This document shows positions 17,389 to 29,201 of a DNA stretch of 47,361 nt, one piece after another (within the stretch, counting starts at the first letter, position 1; each line of letters starts with the position of its first letter). A program made the translations under genes and the position numbers. The notes under the pieces were generated by a model. It was not told the DNA's origin. It searched no databases and saw only the letters and a program-made list of their open reading frames with translations. Origin of the DNA: Symbiodinium natans (Eukaryota > Sar > Dinophyceae > Suessiales > Symbiodiniaceae); contig CAJNDS010000575.1 of assembly GCA_905221605.1 (NCBI GenBank), positions 64,001 through 111,361 of the forward strand, in the 5' to 3' direction.

Positions 17389-19644
17389 CAAGACAAGCTT
17401 CACACGCTAATCGAGAAACCTGTTAAAGCGACTTTGAACTGTTTTTGATTCTGAAAAGGTTTGTGCAGCACGGGTTTCAGAGCCTTAGTGCTTTAAGTGA
17501 TCAGGCCATAGAGAATGCTGAGGTTTTGATCAGGTTTCGGTCGTTCCCTTGTCTAGCTCTGAAGACTCCAAAGTCCCGAGCCCTAGAACCCCGTGGTTCT
17601 CCACTGCCCCTAGAACCCGAGAGCCCCAAAAACCACTTCAAGGCGAGTGGGCATAGAGAAGATGCAAGAGGCAATGACACAGCGCAGTCTCAAGCATTGT
17701 AGCCAGCAGCGCGAGGAGCGCGAGGAGTGCGACTACTACCCGTCCACTTCCTGGCTTGGGTCCCAGCTGCAGAGTTCAGATGGACGTGAATGTTGCCGGT
17801 TGCCTAGCAGCTTACTGTCGCTACGAAGTCCTCATGCAGTGTACAGGCCTTGGCGTTACGGTAGAGCCTTTGAGACTTGTGATGAATTGTGTACCCAAAG
17901 GTTGCGAGAATGGCTGGAGAATGCAAAGACTTGGTCGTGGCCTCTGACTCTGTCACTAACCATGCCAGGATCCTGCGCGTGTCATCATGCAACGGTGGCA
18001 TTTGGCACGGGCAGTTTGTTCGGAGCAGTCGCAACTTACGAAGGGCTCGCTGATGCTCATGACGTGCACCCCTTGTTTGGGCTTGTGGTAACTTGTGGTG
18101 TGCTCGCGGCGGGCCGAGAAGCCTACACACACGGTTGTCTATATGTTTAGTTGAATCGTTTTTAAACCCCGCTCCGCCCCAAGAACCAAGCATCGGCACC
18201 AATGAGCGTCGCACATGTGACAGACGCGATCTTTATGCTCTTATCGCCCCGGGCCTCGGTTCTGCAGCTTGGGCCGCCGGAAGCTCTTAACCGTAAACAG
18301 CCCTAAACCCTGAACGTACGTGAAACACCACGACAGGGCAGTTTGCTTCAGTCCTTCAGTCACCTTGTGTCCCGAATTGTTACCCTGCAGTGTGGTTAGA
18401 CTGGTGGTTCGGACACGCCGTGGGTGTCAGGCTCTTTGATGCTCCTTATGCCAACAAGTATCCGACCCCCACCCCGAGGGCTCGTCGCTCTCAAGCACGC
18501 CCTTTTTTTTTGTGTTTCTTTGTCCGGCCCAGCGGCACGGGCCGACCCTGCCGACCCCGAAGCCGAAGCCATGAACTTTGGCAATCAAACAGCTTCGCCC
18601 TCATGTTGTCCTGTTGATGAAAGCCCGAGGCACCTAAACCGCCTAAACCTGAAAACTCATTGAGGGTTGCCGACTTCGGGAAGGTGCCGTCCGCAGAAAG
18701 AGCCTGATCCCAACGACAGTACCCCTTTCATTCAAACCGTTCAAAAAGCAACGGTCCGGGATCGCTGGGCACCTTTTCCTTTTTGTCTGCGCGGCGTGCG
18801 CCAGCTGCAGCCAGCCCTCGTAAACTACGTGCTTGAAACATGGAAGTCCGGGGTGCACAACACTGAAATGGTTCGGACTCCTCGGCTGTGGACGTGCGAC
18901 GTGAGACGTCCAAAAATCCGCATGAGTCGCACAGTTTCACGGTTGTCAGGGGTGCAATGATTTTGGGGTGTAGGGGCTCAGCGGCTGAAGGTTTTTCGGG
19001 AAGTTTAGGTGTTTTGTTCAAGGGGATGGAGTTGAGAACTTTAGAGGTTTTGGGCTCAGAGGGCTGAGGCTTTGGGAAGGTCAAGTTAGTCTATAGCTAC
19101 TTGTAGCGATAAAGAGCGTGCTCAGGAGCCAGAGCTTGATGCCTACGAGAGAAAGGATGGGTGCACATCATGAAAACCACGCCCCCCCCGCCCCCCCCCC
19201 TCCCATCTCAAAAAAACGAAATGGGTGTCAATGATGCGCGCGGTGGGGGCTCTGGAACGCGTCGACGACTTCATAAAGCCACTGTTTGTACGATGGCTCC
19301 TGCTTTTTGAGCCGCTTCCGGGCACTGTGCCACCCGGCCAGGGTCAGCGATGCTCATGATGCGCAGCCCTTTTTTGTGGGCTTTTGGCGTTTCCGGGCCC
19401 GGAGCCCCCAAGACTTGACTTACATAGCTTAGCTTGGGCACGTGCCACCACCAAAGCCTTACATGCAAATGTGGCCATTGAATTTCGTAGCTGGAACGAG
19501 CTGCTGGCTGTTGTGTCCTTCACAAGCCTCAACATCGGACTGACAGGTGCCCCAGCGTCGTCACTGCTGCAGATCCGCCAGCAGACGCATTGCCCAAGGA
19601 CTGAGATTCAGTTTCAGTTGACAAGCTGGGCCAGCCATGACTTT
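17389..19644 (+). repeat. 2.2-kb tandem repeat, unit 3
   Basis: A full 2256-base unit containing the conserved open frame at 17647-18150. It shares the TAGCTTAGCTTGGG duplication and the GGGCCCGGAG variant with unit 2 near its 3' end, while unit 4 has the alternative forms seen in unit 1. Confidence 0.92.
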
Positions 19645-21897
19645 CAAGACAAGCTTCACACGCTAATCGAGAAACCTGTTAAAGCGACTTTGAACTGTTT
19701 TTGATTCTGAAAAGGTTTGTGCAGCACGGGTTTCAGAGCCTTAGTGCTTTAAGTGATCAGGCCATAGAGAATGCTGAGGTTTTGATCAGGTTTCGGTCGT
19801 TCCCTTGTCTAGCTCTGAAGACTCCAAAGTCCCGAGCCCTAGAACCCCGTGGTTCTCCACTGCCCCTAGAACCCGAGAGCCCCAAAAACCACTTCAAGGC
19901 GAGTGGGCATAGAGAAGATGCAAGAGGCAATGACACAGCGCAGTCTCAAGCATTGTAGCCAGCAGCGCGAGGAGCGCGAGGAGTGCGACTACTACCCGTC
20001 CACTTCCTGGCTTGGGTCCCAGCTGCAGAGTTCAGATGGACGTGAATGTTGCCGGTTGCCTAGCAGCTTACTGTCGCTACGAAGTCCTCATGCAGTGTAC
20101 AGGCCTTGGCGTTACGGTAGAGCCTTTGAGACTTGTGATGAATTGTGTACCCAAAGGTTGCGAGAATGGCTGGAGAATGCAAAGACTTGGTCGTGGCCTC
20201 TGACTCTGTCACTAACCATGCCAGGATCCTGCGCGTGTCATCATGCAACGGTGGCATTTGGCACGGGCAGTTTGTTCGGAGCAGTCGCAACTTACGAAGG
20301 GCTCGCTGATGCTCATGACGTGCACCCCTTGTTTGGGCTTGTGGTAACTTGTGGTGTGCTCGCGGCGGGCCGAGAAGCCTACACACACGGTTGTCTATAT
20401 GTTTAGTTGAATCGTTTTTAAACCCCGCTCCGCCCCAAGAACCAAGCATCGGCACCAATGAGCGTCGCACATGTGACAGACGCGATCTTTATGCTCTTAT
20501 CGCCCCGGGCCTCGGTTCTGCAGCTTGGGCCCGCCGGAAGCTCTTAACCGTAAACAGCCCTAAACCCTGAACGTACGTGAAACACCACGACAGGGCAGTT
20601 TGCTTCAGTCCTTCAGTCACCTTGTGTCCCGAATTGTTACCCTGCAGTGTGGTTAGACTGGTGGTTCGGACACGCCGTGGGTGTCAGGCTCTTTGATGCT
20701 CCTTATGCCAACAAGTATCCGACCCCCACCCCGAGGGCTCGTCGCTCTCAAGCACGCCCTTTTTTTTTGTGTTTCTTTGTCCGGCCCAGCGGCACGGGCC
20801 GACCCTGCCGACCCCGAAGCCGAAGCCATGAACTTTGGCAATCAAACAGCTTCGCCCTCATGTTGTCCTGTTGATGAAAGCCCGAGGCACCTAAACCGCC
20901 TAAACCTGAAAACTCATTGAGGGTTGCCGACTTCGGGAAGGTGCCGTCCGCAGAAAGAGCCTGATCCCAACGACAGTACCCCTTTCATTCAAACCGTTCA
21001 AAAAGCAAGGGTCCGGGATCGCTGGGCACCTTTTCCTTTTTGTCTGCGCGGCGTGCGCCAGCTGCAGCCAGCCCTCGCAAACTACGTGCTTGAAACATGG
21101 AAGTCCGGGGTGCACAACACTGAAATGGTTCGGACTCCTCGGCTGTGGACGTGCGACGTGAGATGTCCAAAAATCCGCATGAGTCGCACAGTTTCACGGT
21201 TGTCAGGGGTGCAATGATTTTGGGGTGTAGGGGCTCAGCGGCTGAAGGTTTTTCAGGAAGTTTAGGTGTTTTGTTCAAGGGGATGGAGTTGAGAACTTTA
21301 GAGGTTTTGGGCTCAGAGGGCTGAGGCTTTGGGAAGGTCAAGTTAGTCTATAGCTACTTGTAGCGATAAAGAGTGTGCTCAGGAGCCAGAGCTTGATGCC
21401 TACGAGAGAAAGGATGGGTGCACATCATGAAAACCACGCCCCCCCCGCCCCCCCCCCTCCCATCTAAAAAAAAACGAAATGGGTGTCAATGATGCGCGCG
21501 GTGGGGGCTCTGGAACGCGTCGACGACTTCATAAAGCCACTGTTTGTACGATGGCTCCTGCTTTTTGAGCCGCTTCCGGGCACTGTGCCACCCGGCCAGG
21601 GTCAGCGATGCTCATGATGCGCAGCCCTTTTTTGTGGGCTTTTGGCGTTTCCGGGTCCGGAGCCCCCAAGACTTGACTTACATAGCTTGGGCACGTGCCA
21701 CCACCAAAGCCTTACATGCAAATGTGGCCATTGAATTTCGTAGCTGGAACGAGCTGCTGGCTGTTGTGTCCTTCACAAGCCTCAACATCGGACTGACAGG
21801 TGCCCCAGCGTCGTCACTGCTGCAGATCCGCCAGCAGACGCATTGTCCAAGGACTGAGATTCAGTTTCAGTTGACAAGCTGGGCCAGCCATGACTTT
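19645..21897 (+). repeat. 2.2-kb tandem repeat, unit 4
   Basis: A full 2253-base unit with the conserved frame at 19903-20406. Its 5' two thirds are almost identical to unit 3, but the segment near 21655-21690 matches unit 1. This mosaic pattern suggests unequal exchange or gene conversion within the array. Confidence 0.92.
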
Positions 21898-22453
21898 CAA
21901 GACAAGCTTCACACGCTAATCGAGAAACCTGTTAAAGCGACTTTGAACTGTTTTTGATTCTGAAAAGGTTTGTGCAGCACGGGTTTCAGAGCCTTAGTGC
22001 TTTAAGTGATCAGGCCATAGAGAATGCTGAGGTTTTGATCAGGTTTCGGTCGTTCCCTTGTCTAGCTCTGAAGACTCCAAAGTCCCGAGCCCTAGAACCC
22101 CGTGGTTCTCCACTGCCCCTAGAACCCGAGAGCCCCAAAAACCACTTCAAGGCGAGTGGGCATAGAGAAGATGCAAGAGGCAATGACACAGCGCAGTCTC
22201 AAGCATTGTAGCCAGCAGCGCGAGGAGCGCGAGGAGTGCGACTACTACCCGTCCACTTCCTGGCTTGGGTCCCAGCTGCAGAGTTCAGATGGACGTGAAT
22301 GTTGCCGGTTGCCTAGCAGCTTACTGTCGCTACGAAGTCCTCATGCAGTGTACAGGCCTTGGCGTTACGGTAGAGCCTTTGAGACTTGTGATGAATTGTG
22401 TATCTGCGTGTGTCATCGTGCAACGGTGGCGTTTGGCACGGGTAGTTTGTTCG
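21898..22453 (+). repeat. 2.2-kb tandem repeat, unit 5 (truncated)
   Basis: It matches the unit start for about 500 bases, then jumps at 22402 from GAATTGTGTA to a GCGTGTCAT segment about 100 bases further along the unit. Homology ends after GTTTGTTCG at 22453, so the array's right edge carries both an internal deletion and a truncation. Confidence 0.88.
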
Positions 22454-22887
22454 CCATTGAATTCCAGGCCAGATGCTCAACAGGATGCGCTGCCCTAAGA
22501 AAGCCAAGGTCACGAGTCACGAGCGCATCCCCACCGCCTTAATAAATGTAGGATGGGGGGGGGGGGGTACATAAATGCAGGAAAGCTTTTCTGCATTTTC
22601 CGGGTTTGCGTCAACTTCCACGTATGCAAGGGGGGGTCGGGCTGATTCTTGATCAAAAAGAGGTGAGGGGGTTCGGGATTCTACGTTTTTCTACGTGGTC
22701 GATTGAAACGCTGCGCCTGCTGAGGCTCACGGGGGGGGGGGGGGATAAAGGCGTACGAGGATTAGAATTTAGAAACTTAGAACACCAAACTTGCTGAAGC
22801 TCTGGGTGGGGCCTGGCTGCGCCCCTTAAGGCTCTTAATCGTCGCAGCCCTTCCTAAAGCTCGCAAGCCTCAGTCCGCGACAGTCCG
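22454..22887. other. Sequence right of the tandem array
   Basis: It holds poly-G runs at about 22555-22567 and 22727-22742 and no recognisable gene. The bases immediately after the breakpoint, CCATTGAATTC, resemble CCATTGAATTTC from elsewhere in the 2.2-kb unit, hinting at a second jump within the repeat. Confidence 0.4.
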
Positions 22888-23010
22888 CGAGTTAGTATTA
22901 AATGATGGCCGTATTACATGACCAAAAACAAAAACTCGGATTGAAGCCAAACCTCCCCCCCTGTCACCATCACCTAGAGCTTCAGCAAGCATGGTGTCAA
23001 ATCACAGATA
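22888..23010 (+). repeat. Diverged direct repeat, copy A
   Basis: Starts GAGTTAGTATTAAATGATGG and ends near CAAATCACAGATAG. A diverged second copy with small indels lies at 23579-23695. No coding potential is seen. Confidence 0.7.
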
Positions 23011-23029
23011 GCTTATTGGGGGGGTCCAG

Positions 23030-24075
23030 GGGTTTCAGCTTAAAGGCCTTAAGGGGGTATAGAGGCTTCAAAAAGACGAGGCCTTAAGGGTTTAGGGGCG
23101 TCTAAGACTTTACGGGTTAGGGGTTTCAGCTTAAAGGCCTTAAGGGGGTATAGGCTATAGGATAAGCAAAAAAAATGGTCCTGGTTGTCCAAGGTCGGCG
23201 CAGGTGGTTCATTATCCAGGATCATTTTTTTAAAGGCGATTCCATGAGTCTACAAGCAATGTTCCTGGCTTTGCAAGGACGGCTACAGGCGCGTGATTGT
23301 TTGGGACAATTTTTAGCCGTGAATTTGCCGCAGCCCTGGGTGTCACGGGCCCTTTGTATGAGACCCTCCCGGCGTTGGAAACCGGCGTTCCAGCCAAGGC
23401 CAGCTACACAATGCCGATTTACTCTGCCTGATCTATTGTTTTCCTCATTTTTAATACGCCCACCTCAACTAAGAGCCAGGAACTCAATTTAGAACCATGG
23501 AAAACTCCTAGGAATTTGGTTTTAAAGAGAAGTCTGCCCCATCCACACTCAAGCTTTGAGGGTGGAGCGGCGCGCCGCGAGTTGGTGTTAAATGGCCGTA
23601 TTAAATGACAAAAAAAATGGATTGAAGCCCGACCGCCTCCCCTGTCACCACCCAGAGCTTCAGCAAGCATGGTGTCAAATTACAGATGGCTGAGAGGCCT
23701 TAAAAGGGGTTTAGGGGCTTCAAAACCCTTAAAGGTTTTGAGGTCTTTTTGTTTACTTCAAAAAGCTTAAAGGTCTTAAGGGGGGTTTAGGGGTCTCAGG
23801 TTAGAGGCCCCAAGGGGGTTTGGGGGCTTCAAGAAGCTTAGAGGTCTGAAAGGGTTTAGGGGTAGAAAGCTTAGAGGCCTTACGGGGGTTTAGGGGCTTC
23901 AAAAAGCTTAAAGTAAAGGTCTTTCAGCTTCAAGGCTTTAAGGGGTATAGGGGCTTCAAGCTTACAGTAGAGGTCTGAAAGGTGGACAGCTAAGCGGCCT
24001 TAAGGGGGTTTAGGGGGCTTCAAAAAGCTTAAAGGTCTTAAGGGGGTTTAGGGGTCTCAGCTTCAAGGCCTACCC
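23030..24075 (+). repeat. Degenerate G-rich tandem repeats
   Basis: Many imperfect units of the form CTTAAGGGGGTTTAGGGG-CTTCAAAAAGCTTAAAGG occur here, roughly 40-60 bases each, interrupted by the diverged repeat at 23579. The TTTAGGG core suggests descent from telomere-like sequence. The G runs could form G-quadruplexes. Confidence 0.7.
23579..23695 (+). repeat. Diverged direct repeat, copy B
   Basis: Partner of 22888-23010, starting GAGTTGGTGTTAAATGG and ending CAAATTACAGATGGC. Both copies are followed by the G-rich TTTAGGGG units, so the duplication probably included part of that array. Confidence 0.7.
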
Positions 24076-24087
24076 GACCTACCCAGT

Positions 24088-24128
24088 CTCTTTCTTTATT
24101 TCTTTCTTTCTTTATTTCTTTCTTTCTT

Positions 24129-24167
<39 letters not shown>

Positions 24168-24233
24168 TTCTCTTTCTCTTTCTCTTTCTGTTTCTCTTTC
24201 TCTTTCTCTTTCTCTTTCTCTTCTCTTTCTCTT

Positions 24234-24266
<33 letters not shown>
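24088..24266 (+). repeat. Pyrimidine microsatellite
   Basis: TTTC and TCTC repeats continue for about 180 bases. The minus-strand translation is a run of Arg/Glu/Lys and is not a gene. Confidence 0.92.
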
Positions 24267-24269
<3 letters not shown>

Positions 24270-25364
24270 GGTCTCTACGCTCCAGCTGTGTCACCGCCTC
24301 CCCCAAGCCTACAAAACCTATATTTTTCTTTCGGGTCGCCCCGCATCCGCCTTGGCCCAAGTTTCAACACATGAAATCCTACATTTTCTTGCTTGCCCCC
24401 GCGCCAAAATCCTACATTTTCATTTTCTGGGTTTCCGCAATGCGGAAAACGTAGATTACATTTTCTACCCCCCATACCTTAAGACAGCGGGTATATGAGC
24501 GCTTGCTTTTCAGCTTCAGCCCTTTGACTTGACTTGGGTCGACTTGACTTGGGTCCGTTTTATCGCTCCCAAAGAAGCAACCAGGTCCTCAGAGACACGG
24601 AAGGTTCGGTTTGCTGGTCCGTGTCTCGGCTAGCACAGATGGCTCAGCTCGTGCGTGTTGCAGGCTCAACTTCCACTCCACACACACTCGAGGCGCGGAA
24701 CAAGATTTAGCTGGGCATAGGTGTCTCGCTGTCCCACGACTGCCAAATGCACTATCATGCTTGCGAAGATGTGCGAAGCAAAGCCAGCAGATACAAATTT
24801 GCAGGGAGATCTGGAAAGCGATTGCGACGGGGACGCCGCTGTCTTGATGGCCTTTCTTGTCCATGATCAGTTGCCGTTGCCAGGCATACGCTCCTCGCTG
24901 TGTATCCATGAGACTTTGCCGTCTCAAGGTCAGTTGGTGCAACGAGAAAGTGTTACAAGACAAGGCCCCGCAGAAGCAGCAATCTGCACAAAAGACAAGC
25001 TTAGGACGACACGCTTTTCCCGAATTCACGGTTGACAGAATTCGCAACTCCAGTTTCCCGATTCCGCGTTTCGTCACGTTTCCAGTTACCCCAGTCTTAG
25101 TGTTCGAGTTTGCCGAACACGTTCTCCCAGTTTCCGTGCCGTCCTTTCGTAAATTTCCGACTCCGCGACCGTCGTAACATTGTACAAGCGTTGCAGGACC
25201 CTTGTCCGATTGAGTGTGAGGTTCACAAGCTGCCGCAGTTCTGATACGGTGTTCGGGGCCGCTCTCAAAAGAGCCAGTCTTCTGTCACATGTATCTCGAA
25301 TTAATGCGACACGCCTCTTTGGGCATGTGGGCGTGTGGATATGCGCTAGATACGATTGTCCGCA
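24267..25364. other. Unassigned sequence, possible exon material
   Basis: The left part repeats CCTACATTTTC and has a perfect 7-bp hairpin, TTTCCGC-AAT-GCGGAAA, at about 24432-24448. From 24600 to 25080 both strands have open frames of 100-160 codons with mixed composition. None matches a family I recognise; a short exon of an intron-rich gene is possible. Confidence 0.35.
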
Positions 25365-25860
25365 ATATGGCAGGTGCAGCAGCAGAATGCCGAGCTCACA
25401 AGGCTTCATAGTGCTATGTAGAGCTTGCTCTCCTTGTCAGTTAAAGGCCTTCCGCATTCCTGCGAGAACGGCATGTTTCCGAGGAAACCCTTTCACCATT
25501 TTCTGCCTTTGCAAGTGCAGCCAGGCTGCGGCGCGAGATCGCCGTGCTGAGGCCTGGCGTCTCATGTCTATGGCCAGTGTACAACACCAACTCCCGGATC
25601 ACGCGCCGGACTCTGTTGCTATGTCGCACTGTGGAGGTCGCACGGAGCGAATCCGCCTGATGTGCAGGTGTGCCCTCAACTGCTGCGCAGTTTATGCAAA
25701 GAAGTTGACTAAATTCATCTTCGCCCATTGCATCGTGCGTTGGAGAGGAGCTCTTGCAGCGCGCAAAGCTCTTCGTACAGGCAGAGTGTCATGACAGTCA
25801 CTGCAGCGAGACAGGGGATTTGTTCGGCCTGGCAGCCCTCCATCGCATAAGAGGCCAAAG
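25365..25860 (+). repeat. 495-bp near-identical direct duplication, copy A
   Basis: From ATGGCAGGTGCAGCAGCAG to AAGAGGCCAAAG. The second copy is at offset +903. I found one mismatch, in GGCAGAGTG versus GGCAGCGTG, so the duplication is recent or has been homogenised. Open frames on both strands are conserved simply because the DNA is nearly identical. Confidence 0.9.
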
Positions 25861-26267
25861 ACTCTGCCAAAGACCTCCAGGAGCCGAAGGATTTGCAGGA
25901 CAAGGCACGCATCCTCGCGGGATGTAGAGCCCCAGCGCAAGAATTGCATTTTGGCTTTCAGGGTTGCGCACTCTGACCGCGTTGTTTTTGGGCACCTAAC
26001 ATGCATGATGCTTCCGCTGTTGGGTTTGGGTTCATGTTTCAGGTTTAATCCCACTCCGTTCCTTGGAAAGCTCCGGGTTGATAAAGTGCTCGGGACTAGC
26101 GCCACCTCCACCCACAGGGCGGGAGCCGTTGGGGAGTCTGTTTGTTTCAGGAGGCAGACTGTCAGTGGTCGGTGTTCATGTCGGTGTTCATCGCATCCTT
26201 TTGCGACGCGTTCTAGTTTTGAAAGCGTTGCGCGGCTTCATGCTGGCATTAGATAGCCTGCTGACCC
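25861..26267. other. Spacer between the duplicated segments
   Basis: About 400 bases without a recognisable gene. No terminal repeats are visible that would suggest the duplicates are LTRs: they do not show TG...CA ends and the interval is too short for an internal element. Confidence 0.4.
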
Positions 26268-26763
26268 ATATGGCAGGTGCAGCAGCAGAATGCCGAGCTC
26301 ACAAGGCTTCATAGTGCTATGTAGAGCTTGCTCTCCTTGTCAGTTAAAGGCCTTCCGCATTCCTGCGAGAACGGCATGTTTCCGAGGAAACCCTTTCACC
26401 ATTTTCTGCCTTTGCAAGTGCAGCCAGGCTGCGGCGCGAGATCGCCGTGCTGAGGCCTGGCGTCTCATGTCTATGGCCAGTGTACAACACCAACTCCCGG
26501 ATCACGCGCCGGACTCTGTTGCTATGTCGCACTGTGGAGGTCGCACGGAGCGAATCCGCCTGATGTGCAGGTGTGCCCTCAACTGCTGCGCAGTTTATGC
26601 AAAGAAGTTGACTAAATTCATCTTCGCCCATTGCATCGTGCGTTGGAGAGGAGCTCTTGCAGCGCGCAAAGCTCTTCGTACAGGCAGCGTGTCATGACAG
26701 TCACTGCAGCGAGACAGGGGATTTGTTCGGCCTGGCAGCCCTCCATCGCATAAGAGGCCAAAG
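26268..26763 (+). repeat. 495-bp near-identical direct duplication, copy B
   Basis: Second copy of 25365-25860. It ends 145 bases upstream of the proposed J-domain exon, so part of it may be intron or an upstream exon of that gene. Confidence 0.9.
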
Positions 26764-26907
26764 TCAAGGACGTGCCGAAGCATCTGCTGCCGCACTTCGC
26801 CACACTTGGACTGGCCGTGGCCTTGCATGCCGTCTGCAATTTGTATTTTCTTTCTTGTTGGAGCTGTGGAGAATCAAGGATCCGAATGCCACAGCGGACG
26901 CTGTCAG

Positions 26908-27671
26908 GCGTGACTAATCTAAGCACGCTTGCGCCACTGAGTTCCAGAGCATGCAGGAAGCGGTACAGATGGATGGCAATACAATGCCATCCGGACAAGT
27001 GCAGCCGGAAAGACGCCACCAAACAGCAAGGAGCCCGGGCGTGCTGTGGTCAGCTCCTCGTGGTCATTGTTGAGGCGGTCGTGAACGCTTGTTTGTTACT
27101 TGTATCTAGTTTGGGATCCTGACTGATGTTTTTTAAAAGGAAGCCAGCTGCTTACAAACATATCGTTTGAGTGACAATCTTGCTCAAGACTCGTACACTG
27201 GAAGCCTCCCTGGTCTGTCCGCGTGTATGTCTCGTGCAATGCCATCCCTACCCCTTCCCCCGTTGAATTCAACACAAAGGGGACCCAACATTTCAAAAGT
27301 CTTCCCAAAGACTACTTTACTAGCCGTGACGGGAGAACAATCAGGGGGGGGGGGGGGGGTAAAGACAGCTACTGGGAGAAACAGGCTTCGACGCAAGGAC
27401 AAAAAAGCAACACCCTTAAGCAACCCAACTGCTTATGAGCAACGCCATGCCTGAATGGTGCTGTGCACTTGCTGTGTGTGCAAAAGCTAACACACAAGCG
27501 CCACAATTTTTCCTGATTTACCGATGTTGTACCTATATACCAAACCAAATGTGTGACACGCACACAAACAGGCGTCCAAGACGGTCCTTTCTGTTGTTCG
27601 ATAAGCTGCTGCCAGTAAGGTTTCAGGATCTCGTCGTGGCGTACGAGGCAGTCGCGAAGCACTTGGCATAA
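26908..27671 (+). CDS. J-domain (DnaJ-like) protein, last two exons
   Basis: Exon 26908-27025 reads VTNLSTLAPLSSRACRKRYR, then WMAIQCHPDKCSRKDAT. This is helix II of a J domain followed by the diagnostic HPD motif, which activates Hsp70 ATPase. Exon 27620-27671 reads FQDLVVAYEAVAKHLA and a TAA stop, a helix III with the A-Y-E signature. Joining at 27025/27620 gives DATKQFQDLV, with the normal helix II-III spacing and frame. Helix I is not seen, so upstream exons are missing or the gene is degraded. The first exon's start, after CAG at 26905-26907, is a guess. The J domain ends the protein. Specific function is unknown. Confidence 0.5.
27026..27619 (+). other. Proposed 594-base GC-AG intron of the J-domain gene
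   Basis: The intron would begin GCAAGG and end CAGTAAG. GC donors are known in dinoflagellate introns. It contains a run of about 15 G at 27343-27357. The boundary was chosen because it restores the J-domain reading frame and spacing exactly. Confidence 0.45.
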
Positions 27672-28974
27672 AACAAGGGCCCGTTGCTTTGCACGCTTCT
27701 TGTATTCATGGCAGGCCGACGTTGCACGTGTACGTGAGAGAAATCCGCAGCAAGAGTTTCAAGACGAGGGTTTCGAACTTGCGCTACAGCCACCCAATCC
27801 GTGGCGTCGAGCATCTGAAAGCACCGAATGTAGGTTGAAGAGTCTTCAAAATGGAGGGTTCTTTTAATCATGGAACGATCTTTTGGGGATCCCCAAACCC
27901 TGCTAAGCAGCTCTAGGTGCCCCCTAAAGCAGATGGAGCGCCTTCTGGAGGAAGTCCGTGCCGAGCAGCAAAAGGTTGAACCCTGAGGATCCAGATTGCA
28001 TTGGCAACCGACCTGTTGCCAAAGCCTGAGCCCTGAACCCGTAGCCCTAAACCCTAAAGAAAAACCTTCGAGGAGGCTTGCAGGGGTGGGCTGGTTGCCT
28101 AGGCTCGTTCCAGAAATTGCAGGAAGACAAGGACACCTAGACCAGCTGACGCATTTTGTTGCTGTTCTGTGGGGTCCATACAAAAGCAGACGCCACATTA
28201 GGCCGAAGGGTTCTTTACATAGATGTTCCACTCATGATTTGTTTCATTTTCGGGTCATCCTACTGTCTGTACAAATGCACCGTTGTCAAGCTGTGCCCAA
28301 CCTATAGATTGACATCCAAGCGAGCCTGCCGCACCGAGATTCTTTGCCGGAGTGCGCAAGAAGCTGCGCTGCAAAGGGCCCGCCGATGCATGTCTTGAAA
28401 AGCCTCCACTGCTCGGGGTTGTGCTGTAAGCCTTGATCGGGAAAGTGGTGGAACCAGTCCGGCAGCAAGCCGTCCGTTGGTCATCCAACCCGTTATTCCA
28501 GTTGTTTCTGATTCGCGTGGTCTTGCTGCCAGGCACAAAGTTCCGGGATGGTCCAGGCACCCGCACGATCGGTGTTTCGAAGACGTCGACCCTGAAATCT
28601 CCATTCAGACAGGTTTCCGAAGCGGAGCTTCGGCGCTGGAAGGTGCGACGATGGGGGCTACCTTAACCAATGATTCCAGGGGCAAGGGTTTTCCAGTCCC
28701 CGCAGTTTTCCCAAGCTGTCCTTGCACGCTGTGTACTGGACTGCCCTTTTCGTCGACTGCGCAGGCAGTCAGCGAAGCTCAGGACAAGCGCGAAGCTCAG
28801 ACGTTCGTTCTCCTCTGCAGTGCCATGTGCATGAACATGCGGGCGTGTAGGGACAGAAAAAGCTCACAAGCTGCAGCACTCAGGGAACTTGCTGAAGCAA
28901 AGGAATTGATCAAGGAGCTCATGAAGGCTACTCGAGTGAGGGTTAAGTCCGGAAAAGTACTCATGAGTCGGCCC
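27672..28974. other. Unassigned sequence with possible exon fragments
   Basis: No family is recognised. On the minus strand around 28286-28480 a frame reads LPDWFHHFPDQGLQ and GGPFAAQLLAHSGKE, whose composition is protein-like. On the plus strand around 28860-28950 a frame predicts a charged helix, ALRELAEAKELIKELMKA. Either could be an exon; neither has convincing splice signals. Confidence 0.25.
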
Positions 28975-29125
28975 GCGTGAGTCGAAAACCTTGTGTGCCT
29001 GAGTCGAGAACGCTGGCGCCCCCGAGTTGAGAACATCCGTGGACCCCCCCGGCCCCCGGCGAAAACGCCATGCAACCCCCGAGTCGAAAACGTCCGCGGA
29101 CCCCCCGGAGAAAACGCGGGATATG
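28975..29125 (+). repeat. Degenerate GAGTCGAAAAC repeats
   Basis: GAGTCGAAAAC-type motifs occur near 28979, 29001, 29024 and 29081, with partial copies at 29058 and 29108. They alternate with CCGCGGACCCCCC. The reverse complement of the same motif recurs at 30108-30240. Confidence 0.65.
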
Positions 29126-29201
29126 AGTCGACACATTCCTCAACCTAAAACCCTTTGCCAACGTTGTGCGAGTCCGAGTGCAAGTGCCGAAGCCAACAAG
29201 A

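Noticed and set aside
24112-24360. Arg/Glu/Lys-rich minus-strand frame
   Set aside because: It is the complement of a TTTC/TCTC microsatellite.
25365-26763. The 495-bp duplicates as LTRs of a small retroelement
   Set aside because: The interior is only about 400 bases, and no TG/CA termini, primer-binding site or polypurine tract is visible.
27770-27800. GGGTTTCGAACTTGC as a possible tRNA T-arm
   Set aside because: No matching D-arm, anticodon stem or acceptor stem could be drawn.
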